Source of the DNA: Terrimonas sp.
GTDB taxonomy: Bacteria > Bacteroidota > Bacteroidia > Chitinophagales > Chitinophagaceae
Length of the DNA stretch: 64,000 nucleotides
Direction of reading: 5' to 3'
Assembly (NCBI RefSeq): GCF_003075435.1
Contig: NZ_QCZJ01000001.1
Span: forward strand, 124,001 to 188,000
Shown one piece after another: positions 62,260-64,000 of this stretch. Every line of letters begins with the position of its first letter. Within the stretch, counting starts at the first letter, position 1. The notes under the pieces were generated by a model. That model did not search any database. It saw only the letters and a program-made list of their open reading frames with translations, and had not been told where the DNA came from. The translations under genes were made by a program, and so were the position numbers.

Positions 62260-64000
62260 TTGCTGATAAAGAAAAACGGTATAACAAAAGACAATTCCAT
62301 ATTATCTAACCCCATTGAATATCTTAAAGGTGTGGGGCCATTAAGAGCTGATCTGTTGAAAAAAGAATTAAACATCTTCATCTTCAAAGATCTGCTGGAA
62401 CATTTTCCCTATCGTCACATTGATAAAACTGAAATAAAAAAAATAAGGCAGATAACGCCTGATATGGAATATATACAGGTAGTCGGAAAAATTATTTCAT
62501 GCGAAATGCTGGGAGAAAAAAGGGGGAAACGCCTGGTTGCCGAATTAAGAGATGAAACAGGCTCGCTTGAGCTCACCTGGTTCCAGGGCATCAGCTGGAT
62601 ACAAAAAAATATACAGGTTGGTCAGTCGTATATTGTTTTTGGCAAACTGTCTTTCTTTATGGGTAACCCACAGATAACACATCCTGAAATGGATGTACTT
62701 ACTATGGAGAAAACAGAAGGAAGGCCTTTTCTTGAACCCATCTACCCTGCCACAGAAAAATTAAAAGCAAGAGGATTGAATGGCAGACAGATAGGCAGGC
62801 TGGTATATACACTTGTTGGTTTATTAAGCGAAAAAGATCTGCCGGAAAATATTCCTGATAATATTGTCGCGGAGCTGCAGCTCCTGCCAAGGTATAATGC
62901 GTATCTGAATATTCATTTCCCCACCGGCCCTGCTATTCATGAAAAAGCATTGGAGCGGCTGAAATTTGAAGAGCTTTTTTTAGCGCAGGTAAGATTAGGG
63001 CTTATACGCTCCAACAGGCATCGCTTTACAAAGGGTATTACATTTGAAACAGTAGGCGATCTTTTCAATACTTTCTACAAACAATATTTACCCTTTGAGC
63101 TTACCGGCGCTCAAAAAAGAGTATTGAAAGAAATACGGCAGGATACAGCAAGAGGCATACAGATGAACCGCCTGCTGCAGGGAGATGTGGGTAGCGGCAA
63201 GACTATTGTTGCATTACTCAGCATGTTGCTTGCAGCAGATAATGGCTACCAAAGCTGCATGATGGCGCCTACGGAAATTCTTGCGCAGCAGCATTACACA
63301 GCATTAAGCGAATTACTGAAAGATATGCCGGTACAGATAGCAATACTTACCGGTTCAACACCTAAAGCCGAGCGGAGAAAGCTGCTTGCTAAAACATTAT
63401 CAGGAGAAATACATATACTAACGGGAACGCATGCCCTGATTGAAGATACTGTTCAGTTTAAAAATCTTGGACTGGCAGTGGTAGATGAGCAACACAGGTT
63501 TGGTGTGGCACAACGCGCCAAATTATGGGAGAAAAATCATGTACCCCCGCATGTGCTGGTTATGACAGCAACGCCTATACCAAGAACGCTTGCCATGACA
63601 GCTTATGGTGATCTTGATTATAGCATAATGGATGAGCTTCCTCCCGGCAGGCAGCCTATCACTACCGTGCATCGCTATGAAAATGCACGACCACAGGTGA
63701 TGGATTTTATAAAAGCGGAAATAGCAAAAGGCAGGCAGGTATATATTATATTTCCATTGATTGAAGAAAGTGAGAAAGTGAATTATGAAAACCTTATGAA
63801 AGGGTATGAAAATGTGAAAGCTTATTTCCCTGAACCTGCTTACTGGATCAGCATGGTGCATGGCAAAATGAATGCAGAACAAAAAGAAGCCAACATGCAA
63901 CGTTTTGTGCAAAGAGATACTCAGATCATGGTATCTACAACGGTAATTGAAGTTGGTGTAAATGTTCCGAATGCAAGTGTAATGGTTATAGAAAGCGCTG
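62260..64000 (+). CDS. recG: ATP-dependent DNA helicase RecG, 5' part (runs off window)
   Basis: The frame stays open from before 62260 to the window end, so about 580 codons are visible. The wedge domain appears first (LSNPIEYLKGVGPLRADLL; LRDETGSLELTWFQG). The helicase core follows: LTGAQKRVLKEI, Walker A GDVGSGKT, TGTHALIEDTVQF, the DEQH box in VVDEQHRFGV and motif III TATPIPRTLAM, then the start of the second helicase domain (VSTTVIEVGVNVPNA). RecG remodels stalled forks and branched DNA. No ATG precedes the conserved start in frame; the TTG at 62260 is the best guess. Stop and C-terminus are outside. Confidence 0.93.
   Translation, partial: MLIKKNGITKDNSILSNPIEYLKGVGPLRADLLKKELNIFIFKDLLEHFPYRHIDKTEIKKIRQITPDMEYIQVVGKIISCEMLGEKRGKRLVAELRDETGSLELTWFQGISWIQKNIQVGQSYIVFGKLSFFMGNPQITHPEMDVLTMEKTEGRPFLEPIYPATEKLKARGLNGRQIGRLVYTLVGLLSEKDLPENIPDNIVAELQLLPRYNAYLNIHFPTGPAIHEKALERLKFEELFLAQVRLGLIRSNRHRFTKGITFETVGDLFNTFYKQYLPFELTGAQKRVLKEIRQDTARGIQMNRLLQGDVGSGKTIVALLSMLLAADNGYQSCMMAPTEILAQQHYTALSELLKDMPVQIAILTGSTPKAERRKLLAKTLSGEIHILTGTHALIEDTVQFKNLGLAVVDEQHRFGVAQRAKLWEKNHVPPHVLVMTATPIPRTLAMTAYGDLDYSIMDELPPGRQPITTVHRYENARPQVMDFIKAEIAKGRQVYIIFPLIEESEKVNYENLMKGYENVKAYFPEPAYWISMVHGKMNAEQKEANMQRFVQRDTQIMVSTTVIEVGVNVPNASVMVIESA

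Overview
The window is a chromosomal segment of a Bacteroidota bacterium, most likely of the Chitinophagaceae or a close relative. This rests on three things: several genes are preceded by the Bacteroidota -7 promoter element TAnnTTTG instead of a sigma70 -10 box; there is a PorV-like/PorU2-like type IX secretion pair whose large member ends in a T9SS sorting domain; and most proteins read like Chitinophagaceae relatives. The family assignment is from memory of protein families, not from a search.

Layout. 1-0.44 kb: 3' end of a zeta-toxin-like ATPase and a small overlapping ORF. 0.4-2.9 kb: fused SpmA/SpmB membrane protein and the ribosome-binding ATPase ychF. 3.1-7.9 kb: an AT-rich glycan patch (GT2 glycosyltransferase, Gfo/Idh/MocA oxidoreductase, radical SAM/SPASM enzyme, GT-C type membrane protein). 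8.0-14.2 kb: porV-like gene and a giant C25 (gingipain/PorU2-like) protein. 14.4-15.8 kb: tyrS and tRNA-Gln. 16.0-23.6 kb: a five-gene metal-efflux operon (response regulator, histidine kinase, CusC/CusB/CusA-type pump). 23.6-31.3 kb: housekeeping genes (dapA, accA, purM, ribF) with small membrane or unknown proteins, separated by degenerate intergenic repeats.

31.6-58.8 kb is the centrepiece: a 27-kb, 20-gene, one-strand operon for an extracellular contractile injection system (eCIS; Afp/PVC/MAC-like). It encodes a DUF4255 cap-type protein, an unknown small protein, one sheath, two tube proteins, a DUF5908 protein, a LysM hub, a VgrG-like spike, a PAAR tip, gp25, two large baseplate-wedge proteins, a 1258-aa protein with Ig-like C-terminal modules, a short tape-measure protein, a peptidoglycan-binding/CHAP hydrolase, four tandem DUF4157 proteins with different C-terminal domains, and the AAA+ ATPase. 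No capsid, packaging, integrase or T6SS membrane-complex genes are present. The four DUF4157 proteins look like a modular cargo cassette: a shared leader, a CxxC box and the DUF4157 core are followed by a HET-C-like domain, a Cys-rich domain, a lethal-factor-like zincin or an HEGSH-containing domain. A 59-bp stretch of leader DNA is identical in two of them. No immunity-like gene lies beside them.

58.8-64.0 kb: a lipoyl E2 acyltransferase, a TauE/SafE permease, a ThuA-domain exported protein and the 5' part of recG, which runs off the window.

Positions and motifs were read directly from the sequence. Family names come from pattern recognition without database searches.
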